NCBI GenBank assembly: GCA_023429985.1
Contig: JAEZCV010000219.1
Span: forward strand, 1-7,265
Origin: Bacteroidota bacterium
Lineage (GTDB): Bacteria; Bacteroidota; Bacteroidia; Chitinophagales; Chitinophagaceae
Length of the DNA stretch: 7,265 nucleotides
Reading direction: 5' to 3'
Under the pieces are notes generated by a model that ran no database searches, was not told the DNA's origin, and saw nothing but the letters and a program-made list of their open reading frames with translations. Below, piece by piece: positions 5,300-7,265 of the stretch. The position numbers and the translations under genes are program-made. Position 1 is the first letter of the stretch. Each line of letters starts with the position of its first letter.

Positions 5300-7265
5300 T
5301 TATTTTTTCACAAAGCGTAACACCACAGGTTTTCCTTTTGCATAAACACTAAGCTGGTAAGTACCACTGCTTAGATGAGATGTAAGAACTTGTACCTGGT
5401 TCATTCCGGTAATAAGATTTTCATACATGCTTGTTACAACCCTTCCTGATGCATCGGTAATGGTAAGCATTGCTTGCATATTCCTGTTGCTGTTCAACAT
5501 CAACACCGTTCTTTCGTTCACCAGGTTTGGATGTAAGGCAGCAGATAAAATGTTTTCATTGATCACAGGTGCAGCAGTTGGATAATTGATACCCCCGGGA
5601 TTTGCAATCACCAATGGTCCTAAAACATTACTTTGGAAACTTACCTGCCTTGCATCAGCTGTTCCGGAAGGTGTTGTGCCTGCAGTGGGGGAAATTATCG
5701 TCCATTGCGTACCCGTGTGACGGCCTATTTCCATGGTAGCTGTTGGAACTGCAGAACCATTTGCTTGAGCATCCGCATATTGAAGAATTATATTCAGATT
5801 AGAAGTAGTAGGTTCAATATTAGAAATGTGCCAGGTGCGGTTGATGGCTCTTGCATTATTGGCTATGGCAGGATTCACGCCTTCAACCACTCTAACTCCA
5901 TAATGAACCTGTCCGTTTCCATTTCCAATGCTCACCGGGTTGTAGCTGGCGGCGTTGGGACCTACGGGGAATATAAAGTCAGTGGTTCCCACCTTATTTT
6001 TCACTGTTCCATTACTGTTAGTAACAATATGGCTGGCTACAGAACCAGATACAGGATTATGTAACAAGATATGGTTATCATTTATTACCAGGTTGCCATT
6101 GGTAAGCGTAAGGTTTTTAATATCCATATCACTTTCCATATTCACCCCTGCTCCGTTAATGAAAAAGTTTTCTGCTGTAAAACCATTAAAGTTTTGAAGA
6201 GTTGTACCCATAGCGGCAATGGTACCGGAAACTACTATGTTGCCATTTAGTACAAGGTTGCCATAAACATTCAGGCGTCCTGCCGAATTAATGTTCAAAG
6301 CTGCTCCTGTTCCAATTGTGATCGAGCCAATTTCGGCAAGTGCATTTATCACCGGCATAAAGGGAGCGGTTCCGGTAACGAATGTGGTTGTGGTAGATGT
6401 GGGAATGCCACCGCACCAGTTTTGTGCATTGTGCCAGTCGTTGCTAACCACTCCAATCCAGCTGCTTCCCTGTATCACCATTAGGTTAGCGGATGATGTT
6501 ACGGAATTACAGGTTCCTGTTACAACCACTGAATAATTAGCCGCATCGGCCATGGTAACAGGGTTAATGGTATAGTTGGAAGATGTTGCGCCCGGAATGT
6601 CGACATTATTTTTTTTCCATTGGTAGCTGATGCCTGCGCCTGCTGCTGTTACAGCAAAACTGGCTGTACCACCCTCGCATACCGATTGATCCTGTAGTTG
6701 TGTGCCAATAGCTGCAGGCGTTATAAATACCAATGATACCGAATTTGAAGAAATAGAAGTACATGGAGCTGTGCCCGTTATCAATACACGGTAAACGCCT
6801 GCATCAGACGGACCTGCATTGTTAATGGTAAGTGTTGCACCGGTTGCACCAACGATATCTACATTATCTTTTTGCCACTGGTAAGAAGCGGCATTGCTTG
6901 CCTGAACAGAAAAACTTGCGTTTGCCCCGCTGCAAACCGATTGTGCCTGAGGTTCGGAAGTTATAACAGGCGGTTGTTGAACTGTAATTGAAATCACATT
7001 TGAATAATCGGTTGCGGTACCGGAAGTACAACTCACCTTCAACCTGTAAAAATGAGTACCTGTAATATTACCTGTATTGATGCTGGCAGGGTTAGTTTGT
7101 CCGGCAACATCCTGAATATCTGTAACAAAATTATCCGTTGATGTTTGCCATTGATAGAGAGATCCCGAGCCTGAAGAATAGGCGGTAACTGTAATCGTGG
7201 AGGATGCGGGTCCGCAAAGCTCGGTTGCTGATGTAGTAGCAGTTCCTCCTACAGCACCAGTACAT
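5300..7265 (-). CDS. Ig-repeat surface protein with T9SS-type C-terminal domain (5' end beyond the window)
   Basis: The 3' part of a large gene; 654 residues are visible and the frame is open to the right edge, so the TTG at 7042 that could look like a start is an internal Leu codon (L75 of the visible part). Order of domains in visible numbering: three tandem Ig-like domains with a Cys-Trp-Cys pattern (C17-W39-C79; C111-W130-C168; C196-W216-C252); a W/N-rich linker (SSWIGVVSNDWHNAQNW, 267-283); a segment of short Asn/Gly-rich beta-strands resembling a solenoid (about 310-395); a beta-rich region (about 410-560); and a T9SS-like C-terminal domain (about 572-654) with ITDASGRVV, LSSGTYQLSVY and a Lys-Lys end. 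The usual PNP opening of the sorting domain is replaced by HPNLVNERTVL. Likely role: surface adhesin or cell-surface structural protein (inference). The gene ends with TAA and a strong terminator. Confidence 0.88.
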   Translation of the reverse strand, partial: CTGAVGGTATTSATELCGPASSTITVTAYSSGSGSLYQWQTSTDNFVTDIQDVAGQTNPASINTGNITGTHFYRLKVSCTSGTATDYSNVISITVQQPPVITSEPQAQSVCSGANASFSVQASNAASYQWQKDNVDIVGATGATLTINNAGPSDAGVYRVLITGTAPCTSISSNSVSLVFITPAAIGTQLQDQSVCEGGTASFAVTAAGAGISYQWKKNNVDIPGATSSNYTINPVTMADAANYSVVVTGTCNSVTSSANLMVIQGSSWIGVVSNDWHNAQNWCGGIPTSTTTTFVTGTAPFMPVINALAEIGSITIGTGAALNINSAGRLNVYGNLVLNGNIVVSGTIAAMGTTLQNFNGFTAENFFINGAGVNMESDMDIKNLTLTNGNLVINDNHILLHNPVSGSVASHIVTNSNGTVKNKVGTTDFIFPVGPNAASYNPVSIGNGNGQVHYGVRVVEGVNPAIANNARAINRTWHISNIEPTTSNLNIILQYADAQANGSAVPTATMEIGRHTGTQWTIISPTAGTTPSGTADARQVSFQSNVLGPLVIANPGGINYPTAAPVINENILSAALHPNLVNERTVLMLNSNRNMQAMLTITDASGRVVTSMYENLITGMNQVQVLTSHLSSGTYQLSVYAKGKPVVLRFVKK
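6476..7265 (-). repeat. Tandem Ig-like domain repeats within the surface protein gene
   Basis: Three consecutive units of about 240-290 bases: a partial one at 7265-6974, and two close paralogues at 6973-6719 and 6718-6476. The last two share QSVCxGxxASF, SYQWxKxNVDIxGAT and a terminal VTGT or ITGT motif at the same relative positions, and DNA similarity is visible around the YQW segments (near 6870 and 6620). The first unit is more diverged (YQWQTSTDNF) and closer to PKD/Ig-like surface repeats. More units probably lie upstream of the window. Confidence 0.75.

Noticed and set aside
7040..7042. TTG as start codon of the Ig-repeat protein
   Set aside because: The same frame continues for 74 codons to the window edge and encodes the rest of a further Ig-like domain, so the codon is internal.

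Overview
The window looks like chromosomal DNA of a Bacteroidota bacterium, most likely of the Chitinophagaceae type (inference). Three things point that way: two large exported proteins end in C-terminal domains of the type IX secretion system (T9SS) kind; starts are preceded by A/T-rich sequence with no Shine-Dalgarno motif; and several upstream regions carry near matches to the Bacteroidota -7 element TAnnTTTG. There are no tRNA or rRNA genes, insertion sequences, CRISPR arrays or phage genes.

Layout from left to right. A stand-alone receiver-domain response regulator lies on the minus strand (4-396). A 693-base stretch follows (397-1089). It looks empty at first, but holds three exact copies of a decamer, nested small palindromes, a strong minus-strand intrinsic terminator (725-750) and, directly upstream of that terminator, a 41-codon minus-strand reading frame (770-895) that is the main candidate for something undescribed here. 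Next come two divergent genes with only 48 bases between their starts: an exported class A beta-lactamase-fold serine hydrolase (1090-2379, minus) and a secreted GHL10/DUF187-family glycoside hydrolase with a fibronectin type III-like module and a T9SS sorting domain (2428-4245, plus). A small Rieske [2Fe-2S] protein (4270-4614) sits 24 bases downstream of the hydrolase and is probably co-transcribed. On the minus strand follow a four-helix membrane protein of unknown function (4701-5165), a textbook terminator (5251-5282), and the 3' part of a large Ig-repeat surface protein (5300 to the right edge). That last gene's reading frame stays open to the window edge, so its true start is not in view.

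How the genes may work together. The divergent pair encodes two exported proteins whose families include cell-wall enzymes, so an envelope-remodelling role is plausible but unproven. The glycoside hydrolase and the Ig-repeat protein share the T9SS export route and would both end up on the surface or outside the cell. The response regulator, the Rieske protein and the membrane protein have no evident functional partners in the window. No complete defence, biosynthetic or mobile system is visible. The best leads are the orphan 41-residue peptide gene with its own terminator and the heptamer-like repeats around the response regulator.
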